NCBI RefSeq assembly: GCF_963576615.1
Contig: NC_088714.1
Span: 558,001-622,000 of the forward strand
Direction: 5' to 3'
Source of the DNA: Watersipora subatra
Taxonomy: Eukaryota > Bryozoa > Gymnolaemata > Cheilostomatida > Watersiporidae
Length of the DNA: 64,000 nt
Positions 1-12,381 of the stretch are shown here, piece after piece. A model generated the notes under the pieces. That model was not told the origin of the DNA. It saw only the letters and a list, made by a program, of their open reading frames with translations, and made no database searches. A program made the position numbers and the translations under genes. Position 1 is the stretch's first letter. The number at the start of each line of letters is the position of its first letter.

Positions 1-1902
1 TTCAGGTTCGGACATTCGACAGTAGGTGGCAGGTTCTCCGTTCTCAAAGATGACGGATCAGAAGACTTCTTAGACCTTACACAGAACTTCAACAACCCTG
101 ATCTTCTCTATGATGGAGGTGAGATCTCATACTGACTGACATATTTATCAACTAGTAGAGGCGGATGGCACTACGGGAAGTGAACAGTGATAGCTAATTA
201 TACTATAAATTTATCCCTTCTAATACTAGTCATTCATGTTACAGGTTACCAGCAGTGTCTTAAGGGTCTACAGAAAGATGTACCATGGTTGGTTGACAGG
301 AACTACCCAGTAGCAGTGAGTATTTTCTTTATAGACATCTAGTACCTCTATTTATGTCAAGTTCATTGCAATCAGCTGTCTATTGCCATACAATGGTTGC
401 GACCTCGTCCAAACCTGACAGTTTGCTTTTGAATATTTAGATGAGAGACACCCTGTTTGCTGTCAAAAAGGATATCGTTTCATTGAACATCAACAGAGGA
501 AGAGATCATGGTTTTCCTCCTTACGTGGCATACAGGTATGGTAGAGCTCAGTGGTGTTTCTCTCAATACCAATAGTCTGTTCATTCATAAATGTCTCTAG
601 TACCATCTCAACCAACACCTTGAGCTCTCTTTTTACTTCATATTGAGGCAGAGCTATAAAATAATATATGTAAATATTGTTTTACTCTATTATAGACGTC
701 ACTACGGGCTGAGTATTCCACGAACATTTGAAGATCTCAAGGACACACACCCTGAAGAAGTTGTAGAGGCCCTACGTAAAGTTTATACAACTGTCACTGA
801 TATAGAACTATATATCGGAGGTAAATAACTATATCATTCACATATTCGGCTGTAAAGTCATCACTGAGTATGACCAGTGGTCCATTTTATTGATTTTGGT
901 TCAGAATAATCATAAAGTTTGAACTAACCTTTAGGTATCACAGAGAAGCCACTCACCGGAGCTTCTGTCGGAGAACTCTTTGCCAATATCATAGGTGATG
1001 GATTTGCCAGAATTAGGAATGGAGACAGACTCTTTTTTGAAAGCCCAGAGAGCGGCCTCACTCAAGGTAAATATATTCACCTCTAGTTTCTCCTCAGTGT
1101 TCAGGTTCGAATATATTACTTTAGATTTGTCCTCTCATTGTTCACAAAATTCAAAAAATCGAGGTAAATTCAGCAACTATGAAAGATGAAGAGTACAAAT
1201 TTACATAGAAAGGTGATGGCTAACTTTGCTCTAAAGGTTTATTTTATTATAATGCCTCTGGTATTAACTGCTCTCATGGCTCTCCTTTTTCTCTTACAGC
1301 TCAGATAGACAGCATCAAGGGATATAAATACAACAAGTTCTTATGTGACATCGGAGGCATGGCTAACATAAGCAGCAACGCTTTCATCATCGCTGGACGG
1401 TGAGTTGAATTTATCTTTTAAAATGCTGTCGAGAATGTTGACATTACAGCGTATAGCCTGTGAACCACAGTACTCTATGCAGTTATTTTTATTGTTGTTT
1501 GTTTGGATTACAGAAAAGGAGCGACTACAGTTGAATGTGACAGCCTTCCAGAACTTGACTTGGAGCTTTGGAGAGAAAACACTCAGACACCCCCTCAGTG
1601 CAGTTGGAGGGTTACTAACGAAGGACCCTGTTGCTTTGGTAGGTTACCGTCACACTTACCCACAAATCTTCTGCTGAATTTTCAACACGAGAAACCATTC
1701 TGTTTTCTACCTGATAAACAGGATCTAATTGGACATGATCCGTTTTGTAGGCAGCCAAACTTTGACAAGAACCTGTGAAGGAGATGTCGGTTGCCTCTGT
1801 GAGGGCTCTGATACCATCAAGGAACCATGCACTTGTGTCACTCCTGACTGTGTGAAGAGTTTATGGCGCAGATGTTTAAGCAAGCTGAGAGAGAGATGGT
1901 AG
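1..1902 (+). CDS. Secreted animal haem peroxidase, copy A (3' part only)
   Basis: This is the last third of a gene identical in layout to copies B and C. The window opens inside the exon equivalent to B exon 13, at the FRFGHS motif that carries the proximal haem-ligand His. Exons: <1-118, 245-315, 441-535, 696-820, 935-1066, 1300-1399, 1514-1638, 1751-1902 (stop TAG). All introns are GT-AG and phases close. The NINRGRDHG motif (the Asn that bonds the proximal His) is in exon 441-535. The last two exons encode a Cys-rich tail with W, R-T-C and P-C spacing like a thrombospondin type 1 repeat. Sequence differs from copy B by only scattered bases, in introns as well as exons, so the duplication or its homogenisation is recent. 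The distal-His half lies outside the window. Confidence 0.93.
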
Positions 1903-2394
1903 AGAGACCAGAATATTCATGCTAATCCATCTACTGCCTTCCGTGCCATCATCTTGTACTTTATACACAATCTTTTACTGCTGTAAAAGTTTGTTGAACT
2001 AAAGGTTTTATTTTTTTAGAATATGCAAAGTCACTTAGTGTAGACAAATAGAAATAATTATGTATAAGAGAATCTTACCTAGGCCAACCACAATGCCACA
2101 ATTTCTTAACTCAGTTGTATCTCATTGCTCAAGAAAGACATTTCTTTCCCATACAAATCATAGCTGATTGATATTTGAGTGCTTTACTTCTCTATGACCA
2201 AATCTAGCAGAATATATTTTTACACATCATTATGTCTATTGTAAGTTGTTCACTTAGCCTCTCATTCATGTTCATAATTATTTATTACCTGTTTATAAAG
2301 CAATTATATATTATTGTTTTATTGTTTTTGGCTCAAGACCTCATCCTGTGATTTTATCAGTATAATGTTTTTGTACCAACGATGATAGGTCATC

Positions 2395-2400
2395 AATAAA
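2395..2400 (+). terminator. Possible poly(A) signal of peroxidase copy A
   Basis: AATAAA lies about 490 bp after the copy A stop codon. It is not conserved in copies B and C, where this stretch differs, so it may not be the signal actually used. Confidence 0.3.
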
Positions 2401-3891
2401 CTATAATATTACTCTAAAGTCTCCTGACCCGAGCTTGTTTACCATTCATATAATCATCTTATTATCTAACCAGGCTCATGTGTAGAACATAGTTGGTTCA
2501 TCACATGCTACACGGCAGCATTGTCAGCATGTTATCACTGATCACTACAGACTCTTTCTTGCTGATACCAACTCTGTATGCTATAGAGAATATACTAATT
2601 GTACCAATCAATATGTAGTTAGGAGGATCAATTATATTCATTCATAACCTGTTATTGATTATAACTAAAATTTTTCACACTTGCTCAACACCTACAACCT
2701 TTTAAACCAGCACAAATTGTTACATCATCAAATTCTATTCATAGTAAAGGGCAGTAAGAGTACATTATTTGTAGGTCATGAACTCTGCACAAATTAGTCA
2801 TGTCATAGATTTTGTTGAAATAGCGCATTCACATGCAACAACAGAAGCTGCCTTTCCTAAGATTAGGAAGTTGTCGCCAGTTCTGATTACCAGACTGTAA
2901 CCGGTGCCCGCTGCTCTATTCAAATATAAGTTTTGTAGAATGTCAGCAGTTCAATACTGATGCTAAAGCTGCTTACTTACAATTTTGCTACTTAACTTCT
3001 GTTTTTAATTGAGTTGTTAGATTATTTTAGGCCGAAGACTCGTGGACTTGTTAATAATTACATTGATAAGAGATGATAACTCATAAACCTCTACCAATTT
3101 TATTTTAGAGTTAGTTGAGATTTATGATTTATGATCTCTTATGATTTCTGATATAATTCTGGATGCTGAAACTAGCATCCAGAATGATATCATCATACTC
3201 CCTACTTCGCTGTCAGAGTAAATATTGCAAAATATACAACCATAAATATAGAAGGCACCCAGACGATACCAAAAGTAGGTGAGGATGTTGAATTTGCTGC
3301 TTATTGTAACTAGTGACCAATTGAGTTGTTACTTTGTGTTTAAGCAGATCCTTGGGGAGACTAATGAAAATCTTAAAAAGTATATTAACCAAAATGGTTT
3401 CTCTAAAACTAGAATTAGGAGTCGCTGATTATAATGTGATCCTACTAACATGTGTAGAACTTAGAACATTGTCAGCAGCTCTTCCATAGACCTCTGAATT
3501 GTGGGATCTGATAATTCTAGTAGGCTGTTTAGTTTCAAATGAGCTCACATATTCTTTTTTGTGTTGACATAAAACATGCAAATTTCCCAGTTTGTAATTT
3601 ATTGTAATTGTCAATATTAAAGAGATATGATTTGACTAAATCTGTTTGTAAAAACTGAACTCTGTTTTCCCTTTGATAGGAAGTCTTCAAATTCTGATAC
3701 AATGTTTCTTCACAAGCTCATCAAACAATTTCTCTTTCACTGCACTTTCCAACACCAGTTCCTCAACCACTACTCCAACTAACTCTACCGACACTGCAAG
3801 GCCCAGTCCCATGTGACGTTTCCGAGACTACGGGAATAACAACTTCGGGACATACGCACTAGCACTACCCGACACACCGACTATCGACTCT

Positions 3892-4095
3892 ATGACAAAC
3901 ACTAGGATCAACTTGATAAATACTTGGAATGAAGCAACTCAAGCTGACTCAACTACTTGTAACTATACACAGACTTCGACTCTAGTAATAGACAAGATGA
4001 CCCAGACTACTTATATTATACAGACTTTTTGTGACTTGGCCTCACAGCTCCTACATGCCTGCTTTATTTCATTTCTAACAGTTCTACTGTATTAA
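3892..4095 (+). other. 67-codon open frame conserved in two spacers
   Basis: The frame is Thr/Asn-rich and ends in a hydrophobic stretch (SFLTVLLY). A copy lies at 14324-14527, the two differing by a single silent base. I recognise no family. Identity extends well outside the frame into non-coding DNA, so it reflects recent copying between spacers, not protein selection. The segment is absent after copy C. It is probably not a gene. Confidence 0.25.
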
Positions 4096-4553
4096 ATATA
4101 ACTACTGTTTATTCCCCCAACAAGTTTGGTCTCTGTCTATCTAATTACCATGTGCTGTTCTTGATTATAAAACTGACAGTTATCTACCTCAGAGAGTTGA
4201 ATTAGAGCAAACAACAATGTCGAAAAGAAGCAGTTTGGGTTAAAACCGAAGGTTCCAAAGAAATTATTTTAGCATGTAAGTTTGGTTTACTTCAAAGATT
4301 GAATTTAAAGAAATATCACAATTTGTAATGCAAAGTTCATAAAGTTATCCTAAAGGTTTTGTAAGCATAAGAACTTTGGTAGAACCTCCATATACTAGTA
4401 TAACTAGTAGCATAAGAGGGCAGTTGGTACCGTAACCCTCAGATATGTCAGGTTTTTGCGGGGAGGGCAGGTACAATCCCATTAGTTCATTGGAAAATTT
4501 AGCTAAGTTTAACTGTGCATTAGTCTGAGTATCTTAAAGTTAACCTTTTTGCG

Positions 4554-4596
4554 GAGCAGTAGTCAAGACTACAGGTTGCAGTCTTGACTACTGCTC
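4554..4596. repeat. Perfect 17-bp hairpin beside a minisatellite
   Basis: The arms at 4554-4570 and 4580-4596 (GAGCAGTAGTCAAGACT and its exact complement) flank a 9-base loop. The same hairpin stands in the B-C spacer at 14985-15027. After copy C only one diverged arm remains, near 25190. Confidence 0.85.
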
Positions 4597-4608
4597 GGCA
4601 AAAAATGG

Positions 4609-4780
4609 TAAACCATAAGACCCAGGTAACCATAAGACCCAGGTAACCATAAGAACCAGGTAAACCATAAGAACCAGGTAAACCATAGCAACCAGGTAAA
4701 CCATAAGACCCAGGTAACCATAAGAACCAGGTAAACCATAAGAACCAGGTAAACCATAACAACCAGGTAAACCATTACAG
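4609..4780. repeat. 17/18-bp minisatellite
   Basis: About ten units of AACCATAAGAACCAGGTA and a 17-bp variant with ACCCAGGT. The homologous array in the next spacer (about 15040-15110) has only about four units. Open frames read across it (MVYLVLMVYL...) are products of the repeat. Confidence 0.9.
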
Positions 4781-5580
4781 CCATATAGTAAAACCAGCAA
4801 GAAAGAAGTACTATCATAAAAGATAGGTTGTTATGGAAAAGGATAAGTAATGAATGATATAATAGGACATGAATATTGAAACAGATCAGGTGATACGAGT
4901 AAAAAGAGCAGGTATCATTGTGAACGATAGCACACATAGACATTCAAGGCTAGAGGTATAGCTCTATAGTGTGACCGAGGAACAGTGATGGGAAATATAT
5001 GAATATTTGAGAAGAGAACTGAGAAAGCAGTGTAGACACTCTATAGATGAATTGTTTATAGCATTAGGACCATGTAGGTTTTTAGGGGTCGTGCACTGCA
5101 TAGATTAGGGATTAAAAAGCATCGATTGCATCAGCACGTATACCAAAACAAGCACCTGCGTCACCTGTCTAGTTGCTCCAATCTAATTCCAGTTAGGTAA
5201 ACGCTGAAATAATAATAATATTGCAATAATATTAATGTGTTGTGGAAGTTGGCATTTCTTGGAAGAGCAAGTATGTGAGGAGGGTTTTGAGTATGATTAA
5301 TTCGGTTGAAATTGACAGTTATTGTAGTTTTCAGTTTGATAGTGTCACAGCCATGAAATTAAGTAATAGAACTTGAATTTTTAATAAATGTGAGGATGCA
5401 ACTGCCGAGGAGAATAGAAATATAATAGAGATATCTGAGCTCTTTATCGGCCATGTCTTTATGCATCTCTTTATTTTTCTCTTCTCATGTTGAAGTTGAG
5501 GCTTGCAGAAGGCGTCGCACGACCACCGGTCTACTATAGCGCCCCATGGGAACTGTTTGTCGGCCCAGTGTAGCGCTTCC

Positions 5581-5768
5581 ACACTGGCCCACCCAGGTGT
5601 GACCCCTCTACGGACTGGCCCACCCAGGTGTCACCAATCTTTGGACTGGCACACTCAGGTGTCATCACTCTATGGACTGGCACACTCAGGTGTCACCACT
5701 CTATGGACTGGCACACTCAGGTGTCACCACTCTATGGACTGGCCCACCCAGGTGTGACTATACTATGG
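5581..5768. repeat. 31-bp minisatellite, about 6 units
   Basis: Units contain TGGACTGGCACACTCAGGTG followed by TCACCACTCTA, with edge variants GCCCACCCAG. The equivalent position upstream of copy C has about 13 units. Because 31 is 3n+1, the same peptide appears in three staggered frames; none is a gene. Confidence 0.92.
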
Positions 5769-6877
5769 AAACTCAGCATTTATTACTTTCAACTGACTCT
5801 TATAAATACTCTCTGCTACCTTTCTCTCCTACTTATCCTCATCCATATTCATATTTGACACTGTTTTTATATTCCTAATATTCTGAAACTCTCTAATATA
5901 TAGTCTCAGTTAGTGAATACAAAGGTTTTTCTAAAATTTACTAAAAATTTGTTTGTTTTATTAAGTTTCAGCAACTAAGCAGAAATCAAGTTAAATTTTA
6001 CTAATTTTGTAAGTCTGACATTGCTAGTATTTTAGTCATGAAATTAAGTTTCCAAAATTACCAACTCAATGTAAGGCTACAAGAGCCTGTGTTTCCAGAG
6101 ACAGCTCTGTCTTTTTTAGTAATTGGAAACATATACATGTATGACATGATTGTTAATATTAGCTTAAATGAACCAATCAGATACGTATAATATTTTAGAT
6201 ATGACAATAGCCAGCAGGTGTCACAATTGACATATGCCAGCATGTGTTCTTAGTAAAACTAAAGATCTACTGAGTACTATGACAGATGTACTTACATATG
6301 GCGAAAGTAAATATTAAGTGAAAACTTGCTTTTCTGAAGAACAGTTTATCGAGCTCTTACCTGCATTGATTAGGATGCTTTCCTAGTCTCTACCTGCGTC
6401 ACTTCCTCTAGCTGTCTAGTGTCTACACACCAGCTTGGAAATTCCTACTTGTTCTCCTCACATATTTAAAATGCTAAACTAGGAGGGCTGACCTAAGGGG
6501 TGACATCATACCTCACACAAAAAAAGGGTTTCCTGCGTATTTTCAGCCAGTTTGTAACCCTGAGCCAGCTAGCACAGGAATATCGTCAGTCACACTTTCG
6601 CAATGGTGAACTTTGTCATGTTTTTAAAAAGCTCCTTAAAATCCTGATTAATGATGTCCTATATAGTTTGTCTAGCAACATGTAGTTGGAGTTCTTCCAC
6701 CTGTCATAGAAGAGATACAGTAAGGATGATTAATGTTAAATATAGGGGTGGATTAAGTCATATTTTTGCAAAAAAGACTACCAATTTAACAGAATCTACT
6801 AGTGTCTATAAATATATTAACAACTCCTACATCAACAGGCTTACATCCACCCCTTGTTCACTCAACACACACTCTAG

Positions 6878-6885
6878 TATAAAAG
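6878..6885 (+). promoter_or_regulatory. TATA box of peroxidase copy B
   Basis: TATAAAAG lies 69 bp upstream of the start codon, which leaves a short 5' UTR of roughly 40 bases. The identical box at the identical distance precedes copy C (17517). Confidence 0.7.
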
Positions 6886-6946
6886 CAAGGAGCCATATAG
6901 CTGATGACATTATCAAATAGATACACCAAGTAACACACAAGCAAAA

Positions 6947-9900
6947 ATGGGATCTCTAAAATATTTTTTCCATTCGTAAGTACCATTTCTGAGACAGTCT
7001 AAAGAGAGTTATAAATAATTTCTACTTCTGTTATTAATTATCACATGTGAATACATTTTAGTATCTAAATTCTGTGTTATGGTGAGATGGTGGTTACATC
7101 TGCTGCACTTTGTTGTAGGTTACTAATAGCAGAAGTACTTCTACTGACTCTGAACATACAGGTAGGTCAAGATGTCAAATTCTATTGACTCTGCTGCGGC
7201 CTCAACTATAATTTACCACTTCCATGTCATAAACACATATCCATCTGTCCTATATACTTATATATTTGTTACCCATAGTATAAACCTATTGGTATATGTT
7301 TTGTAGATCACAATATCACAAGGGTATGTATACTTTGGAGAACCATATTACTCTAATCAACTGGTATCTGCGTTATGAGAGGTTTCGGGTTGCATGATGA
7401 TTCTCAGTGTAAATACCTGTAGATGACACTTTGGTGAAGGTGCTACATTACTGCTGATGCTGCCGTGTATGGTAGGGACTATCATCATTACTATTAGTCA
7501 TAGTTCTTCTGTGTTTTGTAGAACATTAGATGGAGAACGTAACATTACAGGTAAGCACTGATTCTTTCTTTTCCTATTATCAACAAGTACAATATCAATT
7601 TTATCATGAGCTGCCGTATAATAATAGCTGCCGGTTCAGCAGAATCTTAGCATTTTTAACTAAATGTTTAGTTAGAATGACTGGTTAGCAAATTGTCAAC
7701 TCGAATCTAGCTATCTATTTGCATTCATATTATTTGTTGACAGCTGAGATGATTGAGAGAGAACGAGCTGAGAAAAGGTTCAGCAATACGATATTTAGCC
7801 GTAGCACCGGAAACGAGTTCATCGACAATTCAAATGCCTCTTCGTCAGCACAAACAGATGCTGCCATACTAAGGAGCATCGTTGATCAGTGAGTACATTT
7901 CTTTATATCCATGATAACGACGTTCATAGAGATGTTCACTGGGATGGTCAGAGAGGTGTTCATAGAGGGATCTTCATAGAGGTCTCCATAAAGTTATTCA
8001 GAGTGGTCTTCACAGAGGTGTTCATAGAGGCGTTTGTATATAGAAATAGAGTGGTAATGGTTATAAGCCTTCAGAACATTCAGCATCAACTGATTTCGAA
8101 TCTGTTTGGCTGTCTCTGACTCTTTGGTAAATAAGGTACAACTTTTATATTCTTGTAGGACTGGAATCAATGTAACAACAAGTTTTGATGCTAATGGCAA
8201 TCCAGTTGATCCAGGTGAGTCTTTCACTCTAAAAGCTAAAATTATTCTTATGTTAATAAACTGAAGTTTATGATCGTAAGTAATACCTACTAAGCAAGAT
8301 CTAAACCCTCTAACAACGTTTATTTACAGAAGTAATGCAGGTGTCAGCCGAGCTACGTACATCTTGTGAATATGACCAAGCCAACTCTCTGCCTTGCAGC
8401 AGTGGCTATAGAGAGCCAACAGCGAGATGTACAAATAGGCAAGAAGGCAGGAAAACATGGGGAATGTCTGGAACTCCATACACCAGAATTCTACCCGCTG
8501 CCTACCAAGATGGTACGTACCATTCTCCTTCTTAGCTAAAGTCTATTTTTAACTTTGATGTTATTAAATATTAACCTATTTGATTTAGTTATATATTGTA
8601 AGTTTACCTTTTTATGATAGGGCAATTTTCTACCCAATCAAACTGCTCAATGTCTATCATACAATTTTTCAGGTGTCAGTGATCTCCGTACACTCGAACA
8701 CTTTTCCCGACAACCCCTGGCTTCCCCAAGAACAATCTCGACAACAGTAACTACCACTGAGTTAATTCTGGACTTTGAGGGGTTCAATGCTGAGATCATG
8801 CAGTGGGGTCAATTCACAGCCCACGAGTTCACTCATCTCTCTGAAGTAGAACGTAAGTTTCACTCGTTGTGTGAAATATATAGAAAGCTTACAATCATAG
8901 TAGGTTAAGATCAATTTCAATGTTTTGAGTAAATTTGTCTTAACATTTTGTGTGACTTACTCTCGATGCATCATCTGCTGATTAGTAGATACATAACTGT
9001 AAACATGAAGCTTGTTACATTACTGAAGAGCAAAATATTTTATCACAATTTTAGAAGAAACCGAGTGCTGCCCTGATCACATATTCGTGTCAAGAAATGG
9101 AACCGCAGTGCAGCCGACGGAAGAAGACTTGGAGGCTATCAGACAGGAGTTAAAGGAAACTAAAAAAGATGTATGCATGCAGGTGGAGACAAAGAATGAC
9201 ACTCACTACGGAGGGTATCTTTGTATGACTCAACGACGCTCTAGCCCCGCCCCTTTGCACGACTGCTCTTTAGGTATGTCCATTTTACAACTCGTGGCCT
9301 TGAACTTTCATAGCATTCTCTCAGTGAAAGTTTTCTGAATAACGCGAATAATAAGCTTCATTTCTGTAGCTCAGAACTTACTTCTGGGTAGAGGGACAGA
9401 GGCAAACCTGATTTTCCTTGAGTTTATCGTTCAAATTGGTTGTATATCAACATGTATGGTGCTTGTTACAGGTCCAAGACAGCAGATGAACAGTATTACT
9501 CATGTCTTCGACGCATCTGCCATCTATGGCAGCTCTCAAGAGGAGCTAGACAGTCTCAGAGATTCTACAGGTGGGAAAATGAAAACCCAGACTGTTAATG
9601 GTACAATACTACCCCCACCAGATAATAGCAGGTGTCCTGTGGCACGACAGGCTGCTAACAAATGTCCATTTCTTGGAGGAGATACAAGGATTAATACGAC
9701 TCGTGAGTACTTGTTATAACGCTACTAACATGGTAAAATACTCTTCTCACCTAAAGCTAGTTTTGTGATATTCAGCTGTGAAAAATATATATTTAAATTC
9801 TCTTACAGCCAACCTGGTCTCAACTCATACGGCCTTCCTTGTCAAGCACAACCAGATAGCCGAGAGACTGAGTAGCATCAACCCTCACTGGGACCATGAA

Positions 9901-12381
9901 CGTCTCTTCCAGGTTAGTTACTAGCAGCTTCTGACAAACTTATTTTATGTACATTCGATATGTAATCATTAACTCAGCAACAATGCTACAGATATTGATG
10001 TCTATGTGGGGCAACTTAACAATTATTGGTTCAGTAAACGCATGTCTTATGTTTGTCTCCCCGTGAGTAAGCAATTCCTAAAATAAGTTAAACTTTTCTA
10101 CAGGAAACGAGGAAGATTATATCAGGTATCCAGAGCAGCACACACTACTATGAATATCTTCCACTCATCATTGGCAATGGGACAATAAGCAAGTACGAGT
10201 TGAACAACTACACAGGATTTGACCATGAAGTCAACCCTTCCTCACTGTAAGTGTCACTCTAAATGTACTCTCAGTTATTTCTACTTAGTTCAGGCGGGGC
10301 ACTTCATCACCACCCTCAATTACCTACATGTAGGGTCCTCAGGCTATAACTACTTGCTTGTTTAATAAAGCTCTTTAAATTGTTAAATTCTAAATCAGAT
10401 ACTATGTGACACAATACATATGAGTTTATAACAGAATGACATTGCCTTTGCTTACAGGAATGAGTTGGCACACGCAGCTTTCAGGTTCGGACATTCGACA
10501 GTAGGTGGCAGGTTCTCCGTTCTCAAAGATGACGGATCAGAAGACTTCTTAGACCTTACACAGAACTTCAACAACCCTGATCTTCTCTATGATGGAGGTG
10601 AGATCTCATACTGACTGACATATTTATCAACTAGTAGAGGCGGATGGCACTACGGGAAGTGAACAGTGATAGCTAATTATACTATAAATTTATCCCTTCT
10701 AATACTAGTCATTCATGTTACAGGTTACCAGCAGTGTCTTAAGGGTCTACAGAAAGATGTACCATGGTTGGTTGACAGGAACTACCCAGTAGCAGTGAGT
10801 ATTTTCTTTATAGACATCTAGTACCTCTATTTATGTCAAGTTCATTGCAATCAGCTGTCTATTGCCATACAATGGTTGCGACCTCGTCCAAACCTGACAG
10901 TTTGCTTTTGAATATTTAGATGAGAGACACCCTGTTTGCTGTCAAAAAGGATATCGTTTCATTGAACATCAACAGAGGAAGAGATCATGGTTTTCCTCCT
11001 TACGTGGCATACAGGTATGGTAGAGCTCAGTGGTGTTTCTCTCAATACCAATAGTCTGTTCATTCATAAATGTCTCTAGTACCATCTCAACCAACACCTT
11101 GAGCTCTCTTTTTACTTCATATTGAGGCAGAGCTATAAAATAATATATGTAAATATTGTTTTACTCTATTATAGACGTCACTACGGGCTGAGTATTCCAC
11201 GAACATTTGAAGATCTCAAGGACACACACCCTGAAGAAGTTGTAGAGGCCCTACGTAAAGTTTATACAACTGTCACTGATGTAGAACTCTATATCGGAGG
11301 TAAATAACTACATCATTCACATATTCGGCTGTAAAGTCATCACTGAGTATGACCAGTGGTCCATTTTATTGGTTTTGGTTCAGAATAATCATAAAGTTTG
11401 AACTAACTTTTAGGTATCACAGAAAAGCCACTCACCGGAGCTTCTGTCGGAGAACTCTTTGCCAATATCATAGGTGATGGATTTGCCAGAATTAGGAATG
11501 GAGACAGACTCTTTTTTGAAAGCCCAGAGAGCGGCCTCACTCAAGGTAAATATATTCACCTCTAGTTTCTCCTCAGTGTTCAGGTTCGAATATATTACTT
11601 TAGATTTGTCCTCTCATTGTTCACAAAATTCAAAAAATCGAGGTAAATTCAGCAACTATGAAAGATGAAGAGTACAAGTTTACATAGAAAGGTGATGGCT
11701 AACTTTGCTCTAAAGGTTTATTTTATTATAATGCCTCTGGTATTAACTGCTCTCATGGCTCTCCTTTTTCTCTTACAGCTCAGATAGACAGTATAAAGGG
11801 ATACAAATACAACAAGTTCTTATGTGACATCGGAGGCATGGCTAACATAAGCAGCAACGCTTTCATCATCGCTGGACGGTGAGTCGATCTTATCTTTTAA
11901 AATGCTGTCGAGAATGTTGACATTACAGCGTATAGCCTGTGAACCACAGTACTCTATGCAGTTATTTTTATTGTTGTTTGTTTGGATTACAGAAAAGGAG
12001 CAACCACAGTTGAATGTGACAGCCTTCCAGAACTTGACTTGGAGCTCTGGAGAGAAAACACTCAGTCACCCCCTCAGTGCAGTTGGAGGGTTACTAACGA
12101 GGGACCCTGTTGCTTTGGTAGGTTACCGTCTCACTTACCCACAAATCTTCTGCTGAATTTTCAACACGAGAAACCATTCTGTTTTCTACCTGATAAACAG
12201 GGTCTAATTGGACATGATCCGTTTTGTAGGCAGCCAAACTTTGACAAGAACCTGTGAAGGAGATGTTGGTTGCCTCTGTGAGGGCTCTGATACCATCGAG
12301 GAACCATGCACTTGTGTCACTCCTGACTGTGTGAAGAGTTTATGGCGCAGATGTTTAAGCAAGCTGAGAGAGAGGTGGTAG
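6947..12381 (+). CDS. Secreted animal haem peroxidase, copy B (complete)
   Basis: Animal (XPO-type) haem peroxidase of 772 aa. Exons: 6947-6975, 7119-7161, 7307-7323, 7522-7550, 7744-7888, 8159-8214, 8330-8512, 8673-8852, 9055-9273, 9472-9702, 9809-9912, 10104-10246, 10458-10597, 10724-10794, 10920-11014, 11175-11299, 11414-11545, 11779-11878, 11993-12117, 12230-12381. All are GT-AG and phases close. A signal peptide (about residues 1-24) is split over exons 1-2, so the enzyme should be secreted. Motifs: WGQFTAHEFTH with distal His218; THVFDASAIYG (311-320, Ca loop); GDTRIN with catalytic Arg373; FRFGH with proximal His472; NINRGRDHG with Asn546. A TSP1-like Cys-rich tail follows. Compared with myeloperoxidase, Asp94 is Ala217, Glu242 is Thr376 and Met243 is Thr377, so no covalent haem links are expected. 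Substrate unknown. Confidence 0.95.

Larger units (their letters stand above)
1903..6946. other. Intergenic spacer between peroxidase copies A and B
   Basis: No convincing gene. The spacer holds a possible poly(A) signal (2395), a 67-codon frame shared with the next spacer (3892-4095), a perfect hairpin (4554-4596), an 18-bp minisatellite (4609-4780), a 31-bp minisatellite (5581-5768) and the TATA promoter of copy B (6878). It is homologous over its length to the B-C spacer, with patches of very different identity. Confidence 0.8.
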
